Assembly: GCA_030635945.1 (NCBI GenBank)
Contig: DAOVXW010000058.1
Location: forward strand, 1-5,060
Source of the DNA: Dehalococcoidia bacterium
GTDB lineage: Bacteria > Chloroflexota > Dehalococcoidia > Dehalococcoidales > G020351185
DNA length: 5,060 nucleotides
Direction of reading: 5' to 3'
Under the pieces are notes generated by a model. That model saw nothing but the letters and a program-made list of their open reading frames with translations. It searched no databases and was not told where the DNA came from. The position numbers and the translations under genes were made by a program. This document shows, piece after piece, positions 1 to 5,060 of the stretch (positions are counted from its first letter, which is position 1; each line of letters opens with the position of its first letter).

Positions 1-13
1 TCTCCAAGTCCTC

Positions 14-727
14 TTATTTTCTCATACTCAGGTATTTCAGACCTTCTATCTGCCTGAACATAGCGCCTTCGGTGATGCAGGCGAGCATTCTTTCGGGCCG
101 GATTACCTTTATTCCGCTGATGACATCCACGCCATATTCGAAAAGGATAGGGGAAAGCGGGCTGGTGGGACCGACCATAACCACGAATTTATCTTTACAT
201 AACTTCATTAAATCTTCAAACGTATGGTTGATAAGCGAAGTTCCCGTTAAACCGACGACGTCAGCCTGCGGAATTATGTCTTCGGATGCCTCGGCAGGCA
301 GGTCTTCACCGCGAGGCTTCTGCTCCAAGATCCACAGCTTTTTAGCTACCTTTCTGAGCTTTTCGGTAAAGGGGAAATGGCCGACTACGGCGATGTTCTT
401 CCCCCTTCCTTTTTCAACCAGGATATCAGCGGCGTTGTCATCGGAACACTTTGTCTCATCGATATCTACAAGTGAGTTTATGGTAGCCATACCGATGGAA
501 GCTTCAAGTAGGTTGTCGGACAGGGCGTATTCCGCCAGCTCTATAGCCGGCTTACCGCGCATCTCACCTACACCCCTTATTCTACCATGGCAGGGATGAT
601 CCGGGCGAAAGCTGGAGGCAAGCCCCCAGTGCCGGGTCATTACCGCTGTCCACAGAACGCAGGAATAGACTTCCTGCACTATGCCATTTTTATCAAGGCT
701 TGAAATTAAGTCTTCAATTACCTTCAT
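14..727 (-). CDS. DUF4213/DUF364 protein, putative heavy-metal chelation family
   Basis: A 237-residue protein of the DUF364 family (putative heavy-metal chelation), with a DUF4213-type N-terminal region at about residues 1-95 and a Rossmann-like DUF364 domain at about 108-230. Visible hallmarks are the NIAVVGHFPF strand-loop near 111-120, the LTGTSLINHTFEDLM segment near 160-174 and the VMVGPTSPLSP loop near 183-193. From knowledge of the family, a structure of a Desulfitobacterium member shows an enolase-like N-terminal fold joined to a Rossmann-like fold around a proposed metal- or cofactor-binding cleft; no reaction is established. There is no signal peptide, so it is probably cytoplasmic. 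I chose ATG at 727 because GAGG lies at 737-734, six bases upstream; a TTG at 742 would place that ribosome site inside the gene. It starts 17 bases after the ATPase stop and is the last gene of the operon in view, so a role in handling imported oxyanion or metal is inferred. Confidence 0.85.
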   Translation of the reverse strand: MKVIEDLISSLDKNGIVQEVYSCVLWTAVMTRHWGLASSFRPDHPCHGRIRGVGEMRGKPAIELAEYALSDNLLEASIGMATINSLVDIDETKCSDDNAADILVEKGRGKNIAVVGHFPFTEKLRKVAKKLWILEQKPRGEDLPAEASEDIIPQADVVGLTGTSLINHTFEDLMKLCKDKFVVMVGPTSPLSPILFEYGVDVISGIKVIRPERMLACITEGAMFRQIEGLKYLSMRK

Positions 728-744
728 TTTCTTCCTCTGCAATG

Positions 745-1836
745 CTACGATGGCTTTTTATCCTCATTGTGGTTGCACTTGCATTCATAGACCTTTATTC
801 TTTTAAACTTAAATATTAGGAATACCTCTTTACCGACTATCAAATCCATATCTTCGGAGATATCACGTGGTATTTCGGCCTGCAGAATTTTATCTCCTAC
901 TTTCACCAACAGCCTTTCCGTTGTACCGTAGGGTTTTATTTCGGTTATTATTCCCTTGAAGCGGTTCATATGCGGCCCGGGTGGCTGGGTATCGGAGATA
1001 TAGATATCGCGCGGAAACAGGGCAATCCTTTCTATGGAATTGCCATCGTGGGGGATTATGATACGTAATCCGCCGCAATCAACTTCCATCAATCCCTGCC
1101 CCAGGGAATTGCAGCAAGTGCATTCCAGGATGTTGGGTGAGCCGATAAAATCGGAAACCGCCTCGCTGTCAGGGTAAAAGAATACTTCATCCGGCATGCC
1201 CACCTGCTCTAATCTGCCCATATTAAGGACACCGAGCCTATCGGCTATCTCTTCAGCTTCTGTCTGGTCATGGGTGATGTGGATGGTGGTGACACCCAGT
1301 TCGTCATGAATCCGCTTCAGTTCCAGCCTCAAATATTTGGCAGTTTGCAGGTCCAGAGCGCCCAGTGGCTCATCAAGCAGTAGAATTTTCGGCGAAAGCG
1401 CCAGAGCACGAGCCAGGGCTGCCCTCTGTTTTTCACCGCCGCTAAGGGAGCGTGTATCGCGGTTCATCAAGTGGGTTATAGCCATTAAACGGGCAAGAGA
1501 GTCGACCCGTTTCTTTATTTCTGTTTTTGGATACTTTGCCTCTTTTAAGCCGAAGGCGATGTTCTCAGCCACCGTTAGAAAGGGGAATAACACGTAATCC
1601 TGAGGTACGTAGCCTATTTTTCTTTCTTCCGGTGGCAGGTTAGTAATATTATCTCCGTTTACCCGTATCTCTCCCTGTTTTACTTTATGAAGTCCGGCTA
1701 TGCATTCCAGCAGGATGGTTTTGCCGGCGCCTGTTGGCCCCAGTATGACGAAATACTCCCTGTCGTTGATAGACAGGTTTATATTTTTCAGATGGAACTC
1801 GCTCAAATCTATGGAAAGGTCTTTAATTTCTATCAT
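745..1836 (-). CDS. modC: Molybdate/tungstate ABC transporter ATP-binding protein (ModC/WtpC-like)
   Basis: A 363-residue ATPase that would power oxyanion import from the inner face of the membrane. The nucleotide-binding domain is complete: Walker A GPTGAGKT at 33-40, Q-loop Gln79, signature LSGGEKQR at 131-138, Walker B ILLLDE at 151-156, D-loop GALD at 159-162 and H-loop His189. A C-terminal regulatory region follows from about 235, with a TOBE/Mop-like beta segment at about 290-347, as in ModC, WtpC and related CUT-type ATPases. Its ATG overlaps the permease stop by four bases (ATGA), which indicates translational coupling. An oddity is the cysteines in the regulatory part: Cys239, Cys241, Cys242 and Cys254, then Cys352, Cys354 and His356 close to the C-terminus. 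The molybdate/tungstate assignment rests mainly on the neighbouring permease and binding protein; sulfate-type or other oxyanion specificity cannot be excluded. Confidence 0.9.
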   Translation of the reverse strand: MIEIKDLSIDLSEFHLKNINLSINDREYFVILGPTGAGKTILLECIAGLHKVKQGEIRVNGDNITNLPPEERKIGYVPQDYVLFPFLTVAENIAFGLKEAKYPKTEIKKRVDSLARLMAITHLMNRDTRSLSGGEKQRAALARALALSPKILLLDEPLGALDLQTAKYLRLELKRIHDELGVTTIHITHDQTEAEEIADRLGVLNMGRLEQVGMPDEVFFYPDSEAVSDFIGSPNILECTCCNSLGQGLMEVDCGGLRIIIPHDGNSIERIALFPRDIYISDTQPPGPHMNRFKGIITEIKPYGTTERLLVKVGDKILQAEIPRDISEDMDLIVGKEVFLIFKFKRIKVYECKCNHNEDKKPS

Positions 1837-2642
1837 ATCTGGTATCTTCTTTTTGTGATTTTTCGCATAATAAGCAGAACAATAACGGCAATTATTATCA
1901 GCAGAAAGATAACGGCCATAGCCTTCTCCACATCGGCGGAAGCCAGGCTGAGGAATATGGAAACGGGCAGGGTTTCCGTTTTCATAGCTGTAGCTCCGGC
2001 GAGAATAACGGTTGCCCCGAATTCCCCGATTGCCCTTGCCCAGGTCAGAATGGTGGCGGCGATTAAGCCGTCTTTTGCCAGTGGCAGTGTAACCTTTATA
2101 AATGCCTTGGCTTTGCTTAAGCCCAGTGTCCTGCCTACCTGCTCATACCTTGGGTCGATGCTGTCGAAGGTGGATTTTAACAGCCTGATAGCCAAGGCAC
2201 TGATGACGACCACCTGAGCCAGGATGATGCCGGGTACGGCAAAGACAAATTTTATCACATTATCATCAATGCTGCTGCCCAGCGGGGTGCTGAAAAAAAC
2301 AAGCAGCACGGCACCTAGTGCCACCGGAGAGATAACGATGGGCAGATCAAGCATGCTGTCAACTAGGTCTTTGCCTGGGAACTTTGTGTATGAAATGGCA
2401 TAGGCTACCGGTATGGCTATCATTATAGCGATGACGGTGGCTATAGTGGCTGTAATCAGGCTTAACCTGATGGCAAACAGGATTTCTTCAGACAGCAACG
2501 CCGAAATAAAGGTATTCCAATCTGTAAAGGCAAGCATTGATACTACAATGCCGATGAAAAAGATAGCCAGCAGGGCGAGGGCGCTGATAGTTGCCCCTTT
2601 GAAAGCCCTGTCGCTGCCAATACCCTTTAATAGTCCAGGCAT
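1833..2642 (-). CDS. modB: Molybdate/tungstate ABC transporter permease (ModB/WtpB-like)
   Basis: A 269-residue integral membrane permease. Hydrophobic segments lie at about 17-38, 55-85, 98-118, 133-153, 190-215 and 243-259, giving roughly the six helices expected, with a basic C-terminus (RKITKRRYQI). The cytoplasmic EAA loop that docks on the ATPase is at about 167-187 (EQVGRTLGLSKAKAF, then VTLPLAKDG). It is followed by the ARAIGEFGATVILAG segment at about 202-216 and KTETLPVSI at 221-229, which are strongly typical of ModB/WtpB and the related CysT/CysW permeases. Length is close to that usual for this group. The ATG at 2642 has GGAG at 2655-2652, nine bases upstream. It begins 22 bases after the binding-protein stop and overlaps the ATPase start by four bases, so the three genes form one transport unit. 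Molybdate versus tungstate cannot be settled from the permease. Confidence 0.92.
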   Translation of the reverse strand: MPGLLKGIGSDRAFKGATISALALLAIFFIGIVVSMLAFTDWNTFISALLSEEILFAIRLSLITATIATVIAIMIAIPVAYAISYTKFPGKDLVDSMLDLPIVISPVALGAVLLVFFSTPLGSSIDDNVIKFVFAVPGIILAQVVVISALAIRLLKSTFDSIDPRYEQVGRTLGLSKAKAFIKVTLPLAKDGLIAATILTWARAIGEFGATVILAGATAMKTETLPVSIFLSLASADVEKAMAVIFLLIIIAVIVLLIMRKITKRRYQI

Positions 2643-2664
2643 AAAATCTTACTCCAGAAGTATT

Positions 2665-3525
2665 CTATTTTACCAATGGCTCATAATTATCGGGAAGTTT
2701 ATATTCGCCACCAATCTCAGCATTGGGGGCATACTGTTTGGTTTCATTTTCGGTGGTGATGTAGCCCCACTCGCTAAAAATCTGCTGGCCCTCGGCTGAA
2801 ACCAGAAAATCCAGAAATCTTTGGGCGCTTTCCTCATCTCTGGCGAAGGTTGATACCGCCCCCGGGATATAAGCCAGACGCGTAAGTTGATCCGGCTGCA
2901 GATAGACGATATCTATTGAATCCGGGTGCCATTCGGAGAAAACACGCCAGCCCAGAACGGCATCTAATGATTTTAAGGCGACAAGGCTGGCGGTCTTGGA
3001 GCAGCTTTCAGCATGGGTAACGATGGTCCCTGCCTCTTTTATATCGTCAATCAGCCCGTTATGCTCCAGTATCTCATAGGCATAAAGGCCGACACAAACC
3101 GTTTCCGGGGCGCCGATGCCGACTTCAATCCCCGGCTTAGCCCAGTCTGCAAGCGACTGGATGTTCTCGGGATTGCCTTCCTGAACCAGTATAGCCGGTA
3201 TAAGATAGGCAATTCTTACAATAGAATCAGGATGGATAATACCTTCATTTTTTGCTTTTAACATATAATCGGGCGAGCCGGGAATATAAAGGTCGCCCTC
3301 TCTGGCAATTATCAACTGTGACAGCATGGTGCCGGAGCCGCCGAAAGTGAGGTAAACCTTTATCCCTGTCTCTTCTTCAAAAGCCCGGGCTGCTTCTTCC
3401 ATAGCTGGTTTGCTGGCAGAGCCGGCAAAAACGGCGATTGAATTATCCTCGATACTGAAACATCCACCAAAAGAAATAGCAGTTAGCAATACAGCCAGGA
3501 TTAGAATAAAAATTCGCCTCTTCAA
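2665..3525 (-). CDS. modA: Molybdate/tungstate-type substrate-binding lipoprotein (ModA-like)
   Basis: A 286-residue extracytoplasmic binding protein that would capture the oxyanion and deliver it to the permease. The N-terminus is a lipoprotein signal: basic MKRR, a hydrophobic stretch at 5-19, then FGGC with Cys22 as the probable lipidated residue. The Phe at -3 is a little unusual for a lipobox. ModA-family marks include the AGSASKPAMEE strand-turn with Ser36, the GGSGTMLSQ loop with Ser64, GDLYIPGSPDYM at 77-88, APETVCVGLYA near 139-149 and SCSKTASLVAL near 174-184. Ser36 and Ser64 sit where ModA proteins bind the anion. The start is TTG at 3525; an in-frame TGA just upstream excludes an earlier start, and AAAGGAG lies at 3545-3539, thirteen bases away, which is rather far. 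The group is the divergent ModA-like branch common in anaerobes, so tungstate or another anion is possible. Confidence 0.87.
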   Translation of the reverse strand: MKRRIFILILAVLLTAISFGGCFSIEDNSIAVFAGSASKPAMEEAARAFEEETGIKVYLTFGGSGTMLSQLIIAREGDLYIPGSPDYMLKAKNEGIIHPDSIVRIAYLIPAILVQEGNPENIQSLADWAKPGIEVGIGAPETVCVGLYAYEILEHNGLIDDIKEAGTIVTHAESCSKTASLVALKSLDAVLGWRVFSEWHPDSIDIVYLQPDQLTRLAYIPGAVSTFARDEESAQRFLDFLVSAEGQQIFSEWGYITTENETKQYAPNAEIGGEYKLPDNYEPLVK

Positions 3526-3557
3526 TACTTTACTTCAGCTCCTTTAAATTGCATCAG

Positions 3558-4340
3558 CTAGTTTTTTAATTGTTCAAGGATACCGGCATCTTCCACCTCA
3601 ACCTGTTTCAGTTCCCGGTTGTGGTGCTGAAGAACGCTTCTGCCACCGGTGTTGCCCTTTGCCTTTAACAGTTCCGGAATCAGTAATGTGTCGAACATAA
3701 CCGGGTGTCCTCTCATATGGGAATGGGTGGGAACAATAATGGGTGCTTCCCTGCTCTTGTAGGTTCTTATAAGTTGCTTGACAACCTCCGGCTTTATAAA
3801 CGGGCGGTTGCCCAGGGTAAGTAAGACCGCTGCCGCGTCTCTGGATACTATTTTTAATCCGCATCTCAGGGATTTACTCAAGCCGTATTCATAATCCGGA
3901 TTCACTATTATCTTTATATCCTTGTTTATTAAATCCCCTTTAGCCTGCTCGGCGTGATAGCCCAGAACCACAATGAGGTCATCTATACCGGCATCCAGCA
4001 AGGACTCGGTAATCTGGGATAGCGGCAGGTTATCCCGGTAATCGGTTTTGCCGGCAGCCAGGATAACGGCTGAAATCTTGGCCTTGGATGATGGCGGATA
4101 CTCCGGGGCGGCTTTGATGGCTAATACCTGAACCTGTCTATCGCATAGTTTATAGACTATCTTTGTATCTGCCATTGTCTGATAAAGATAAAAACTACTC
4201 ATGCCCCACAGCTTCAAGCCTATGTCCGGATTTTTCCCGAGCCGATGCAGAGCCTTGCTGACGAGTAAGCGCTTACTTGCAGGCAGGCTGATTAAGTTCG
4301 AATAAGCCTGCCTGCTCAAAAGGATTTCAGTCAATACCAT
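3558..4340 (-). CDS. RelE/YoeB-like toxin domain fused to degenerate MobA/MocA-like nucleotidyltransferase domain
   Basis: A 260-residue two-domain protein. Residues about 3-80 resemble RelE/YoeB-superfamily toxins (LLSRQAYSNLISLP, ALHRLGKNPDIGLKLWGM, TKIVYKL, VQVLAIKAAPEY). Residues about 89-260 match MobA/MocA-like nucleotidyltransferases, which attach CMP or GMP to molybdopterin (ISAVILAAG, DDLIVVLGYHAE, NPDYEYGLSKSLRCGL, RGHPVMF). Key sites are altered. The usual RMGxxK after LAAG is missing (KTDYRDNLPL), GDQP is GNRP, GDxGAR is GNTGGR, and the C-terminal DIDTPED is absent. The toxin half lacks the basic pair before the core strand, has Lys for the expected Arg in TKIVY, and lacks the catalytic His-Tyr end of YoeB. 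Catalysis by either half is therefore doubtful. ATG at 4340 has GGAT seven bases upstream; GTG at 4346 is an alternative. It overlaps the antitoxin gene by 14 bases, and modA follows after 32. The frame is continuous, so this is a true fusion unless assembly is faulty. Confidence 0.8.
   Translation of the reverse strand: MVLTEILLSRQAYSNLISLPASKRLLVSKALHRLGKNPDIGLKLWGMSSFYLYQTMADTKIVYKLCDRQVQVLAIKAAPEYPPSSKAKISAVILAAGKTDYRDNLPLSQITESLLDAGIDDLIVVLGYHAEQAKGDLINKDIKIIVNPDYEYGLSKSLRCGLKIVSRDAAAVLLTLGNRPFIKPEVVKQLIRTYKSREAPIIVPTHSHMRGHPVMFDTLLIPELLKAKGNTGGRSVLQHHNRELKQVEVEDAGILEQLKN
4264..4277. repeat. 14-bp perfect palindrome next to the hairpin
   Basis: AGTAAGCGCTTACT is a perfect palindrome with no loop, located one base beyond the 11-bp inverted repeat and inside the toxin-domain coding region. 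No function is evident; it could be a protein-binding site or a chance match. Confidence 0.35.
4279..4315 (-). repeat. 11-bp perfect inverted repeat inside the fusion gene
   Basis: GCAGGCAGGCT at 4279-4289 and AGCCTGCCTGC at 4305-4315 are exact complements around a 15-base loop. It lies 25 bases inside the fusion gene, over codons for about residues 9-21 of the toxin domain, and could form a stable GC-rich hairpin in the mRNA near its start codon. There is no U-tract in the transcript, so it is not a standard terminator. It may be chance from coding sequence. Confidence 0.5.
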
Positions 4341-4593
4341 TATCACTATCCGTCAGTGTTATCATATTTCCCTGTTCGGCTTCAGTCGAACCTTGCTTTA
4401 TTTCGCGGACTAATCCTCTATCTTCAATGAGTTGCAGGGTTTCTACCATTTGGGAATACTCTTCGTAGCTGATTACGACGGCTGCTGGCTTACCGTGTTT
4501 GGTTATCATGAAGTGATATGATTCATTCTCCACCCGGTCAATCAGGGGGAGGAACGCCTTTCTTGTGCTGGTTACAGAAAAAGCCTCTAACAT
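4327..4593 (-). CDS. Phd/YefM-family antitoxin
   Basis: An 88-residue protein of the Phd/YefM antitoxin family, which binds DNA through its N-terminal dimer fold and a partner toxin through its C-terminal tail. The N-terminal pattern FSVTSTRKAFLPLIDRV (5-21) and ITKHGKPAAVVISYEEY (30-46) is typical; the C-terminal part (about 55-88) is polar and acidic, as expected for a tail that folds on its toxin. Length is normal for the family. ATG at 4593 is supported by the match of the N-terminus to the family, although no clear Shine-Dalgarno site is seen before it. It is the first gene of the operon and overlaps the toxin-fusion gene, the usual antitoxin-first order. The promoter just upstream carries a paired TGTACA operator like that of yefM-yoeB, so this protein is likely to repress its own operon, probably with the fused protein as partner. 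It shows no sign of decay. Confidence 0.9.
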   Translation of the reverse strand: MLEAFSVTSTRKAFLPLIDRVENESYHFMITKHGKPAAVVISYEEYSQMVETLQLIEDRGLVREIKQGSTEAEQGNMITLTDSDNGID

Positions 4594-4606
4594 AATGTTG
4601 AATAAC

Positions 4607-4638
4607 TATAATATGTACATTATTATGTACATATTATA
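4607..4638. promoter_or_regulatory. Operator-like perfect inverted repeat with paired TGTACA cores
   Basis: A perfect 14-bp inverted repeat: TATAATATGTACAT at 4607-4620 and its exact complement ATGTACATATTATA at 4625-4638, with a 4-base spacer TATT. Each arm holds a TGTACA core (4614-4619 and 4626-4631) whose centres are 12 bp apart. As known for E. coli yefM-yoeB, the YefM-YoeB complex binds paired palindromes with TGTACA cores at this spacing. The site touches the end of the predicted -10 and covers the likely start of the minus-strand transcript, so a bound complex would repress the antitoxin-mod operon. Binding by this antitoxin is an inference. Confidence 0.8.
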
Positions 4639-4665
4639 TATACCATTCTTGACGGTATGTGTCAA
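4637..4665 (-). promoter_or_regulatory. Predicted sigma70-type promoter of the antitoxin-mod operon
   Basis: On the minus strand a perfect -35 TTGACA lies at 4665-4660. After exactly 17 bases comes TATATA at 4642-4637, preceded by TGG (4645-4643), which makes an extended -10. The neighbouring TATAAT at 4638-4633 would need a 21-base spacer and is less likely. Transcription should start near 4630, leaving a leader of about 37 bases before the antitoxin. No other intergenic gap downstream is long enough to hold an obvious promoter, so this one probably drives all six minus-strand genes. Call is from motif match only. Confidence 0.7.
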
Positions 4666-4681
4666 TACCCTTTCTTGATAA

Positions 4682-4710
4682 TTGACCTCTTTTCTTAACT
4701 CCGCTATCCT
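4682..4710 (+). promoter_or_regulatory. Predicted sigma70-type promoter of rsmD
   Basis: TTGACC at 4682-4687 (five of six to the -35 consensus) is followed after 17 bases by TATCCT at 4705-4710 (four of six to the -10 consensus). The start site would be near 4717, leaving a leader of about 37 bases before the rsmD ATG. It is separate from the operator repeat, about 44 bases away, so rsmD need not share the control of the divergent operon. Weaker support than the opposite promoter. Confidence 0.5.
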
Positions 4711-4753
4711 TATTAATTGTGAGATTGGATAAAGAGGAAAGGTTTGTAGTTAA

Positions 4754-5060
4754 ATGAGAGTTATTGCCGGCGAGGCAAAGGGGCGTATCCTAAAAGTTCC
4801 GAAGGGGTTCAAAACTCGCCCGGCAACAGAGCTGGTACGGGGAGCTATATTCTCCATACTGGAGTCCGCAGCAGATGATTGGTCGATGGTGCTTGACCTT
4901 TTTTCCGGCAGCGGCTCTCTCGGCATTGAGGCACTGAGCCGTGGTGCCGGTTGGGTTGATTTTGTTGAACAAGAGCCGCGGTGTTGTGCTATAATTAAAC
5001 AGAACCTGGAGAAAACGGGATTTAAAGACAATGCTCATGTTTACTGTCATAGCGTAAACA
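4754..5060 (+). CDS. rsmD: 16S rRNA (guanine(966)-N2)-methyltransferase RsmD, 5' part
   Basis: The first 102 codons of RsmD, cut by the window end; the full protein is usually about 180-200 residues. RsmD uses S-adenosylmethionine to methylate N2 of G966 in 16S rRNA during 30S assembly. Seen here are the family N-terminus MRVIAGEAKGR, the TRPATELVRGAIFSIL segment at 21-36 and SAM-binding motif I, VLDLFSGSGSLGIEALSRGA, at 46-65, then FVEQE at 70-74 with the acidic residue expected to hold the SAM ribose. The catalytic DPPY-type motif lies beyond the window. ATG at 4754 is firm: a TAA stop is directly upstream in frame, and purine-rich AGAGGAAAGG precedes it at 4733-4742. It is transcribed away from the antitoxin-mod operon and is a housekeeping gene with no evident link to it. 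Confidence 0.95.
   Translation, partial: MRVIAGEAKGRILKVPKGFKTRPATELVRGAIFSILESAADDWSMVLDLFSGSGSLGIEALSRGAGWVDFVEQEPRCCAIIKQNLEKTGFKDNAHVYCHSVN

Noticed and set aside
72..599. Plus-strand open frame of 175 codons opposite the DUF364 gene
   Set aside because: The minus strand encodes a recognisable DUF364 protein; the plus frame has biased, low-information composition.
1687..2217. Plus-strand open frame of 176 codons across the permease and ATPase genes
   Set aside because: It is the antisense shadow of two strongly conserved transporter genes, and its product looks like no known protein.
3526..3557. Possible terminator or separate promoter between the fusion gene and modA
   Set aside because: The gap is 32 bases and shows a ribosome site but no stem-loop with T-run and no -35/-10 pair.
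4649..4669. Small inverted repeats (TTGAC/GTCAA and GGTAT/ATACC) around the minus-strand -35
   Set aside because: Arms are only five bases and overlap the promoter consensus; this is within chance expectation, and the plus-strand TTGACG has no -10 partner at a proper distance.
4686..4737. CCTCTTT/AAAGAGG pair that might hide the rsmD ribosome site
   Set aside because: The left arm overlaps the predicted -35, upstream of the transcription start, so it would not be in the mRNA.
4594..4753. Moco riboswitch or ModE site upstream of the operon
   Set aside because: The intergenic space is taken up by two promoters and the TGTACA repeat; the roughly 37-base leader is too short for a Moco riboswitch and I see no separate ModE-type repeat.
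4750..5031. Long open frames on the minus strand opposite rsmD
   Set aside because: They are antisense to clear RsmD coding sequence, match no family I know, and have no ribosome site.

Overview
The window is bacterial, with moderate GC. Evidence for this is a start of rsmD, a lipoprotein signal on the binding protein, sigma70-like promoters and Shine-Dalgarno sites. The gene content (molybdate/tungstate uptake, a DUF364 protein) fits an anaerobe, perhaps Chloroflexota/Dehalococcoidia or a clostridial relative. That placement is only an impression; nothing here fixes the taxon. Layout: six minus-strand genes form one tightly packed operon read from about 4630 down to 14. In order of transcription they are a Phd/YefM-type antitoxin (4593-4327), a RelE/YoeB-like toxin domain fused to a MobA/MocA-like nucleotidyltransferase domain (4340-3558), a ModA-like binding lipoprotein (3525-2665), a ModB-like permease (2642-1833), a ModC-like ATPase (1836-745) and a DUF4213/DUF364 protein (727-14). 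Junctions are overlaps or gaps of at most 32 bases, so no internal promoter is needed. On the plus strand, rsmD (16S rRNA G966 methyltransferase) starts at 4754 and runs off the window end. The 160-base divergent intergenic region holds a strong minus-strand promoter (perfect TTGACA, 17-base spacer, extended -10). A perfect 14-bp inverted repeat overlaps the far edge of the -10 and the presumed transcription start, and carries two TGTACA cores 12 bp apart centre to centre. This matches the known operator layout of yefM-yoeB. A separate plus-strand promoter serves rsmD. How the genes may work together: the most unusual point is that a toxin-antitoxin-type autoregulatory unit heads a molybdate/tungstate transport operon, and that its toxin is fused to a molybdenum-cofactor-type nucleotidyltransferase domain. 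Both halves of the fusion seem to lack key catalytic residues, while the antitoxin, operator and promoter look intact. The favoured inference is that a YefM-YoeB-type repressor pair has been turned into a regulator of the transport operon, with the nucleotidyltransferase-like domain as a possible ligand sensor. This is a hypothesis and is not shown by the sequence alone.
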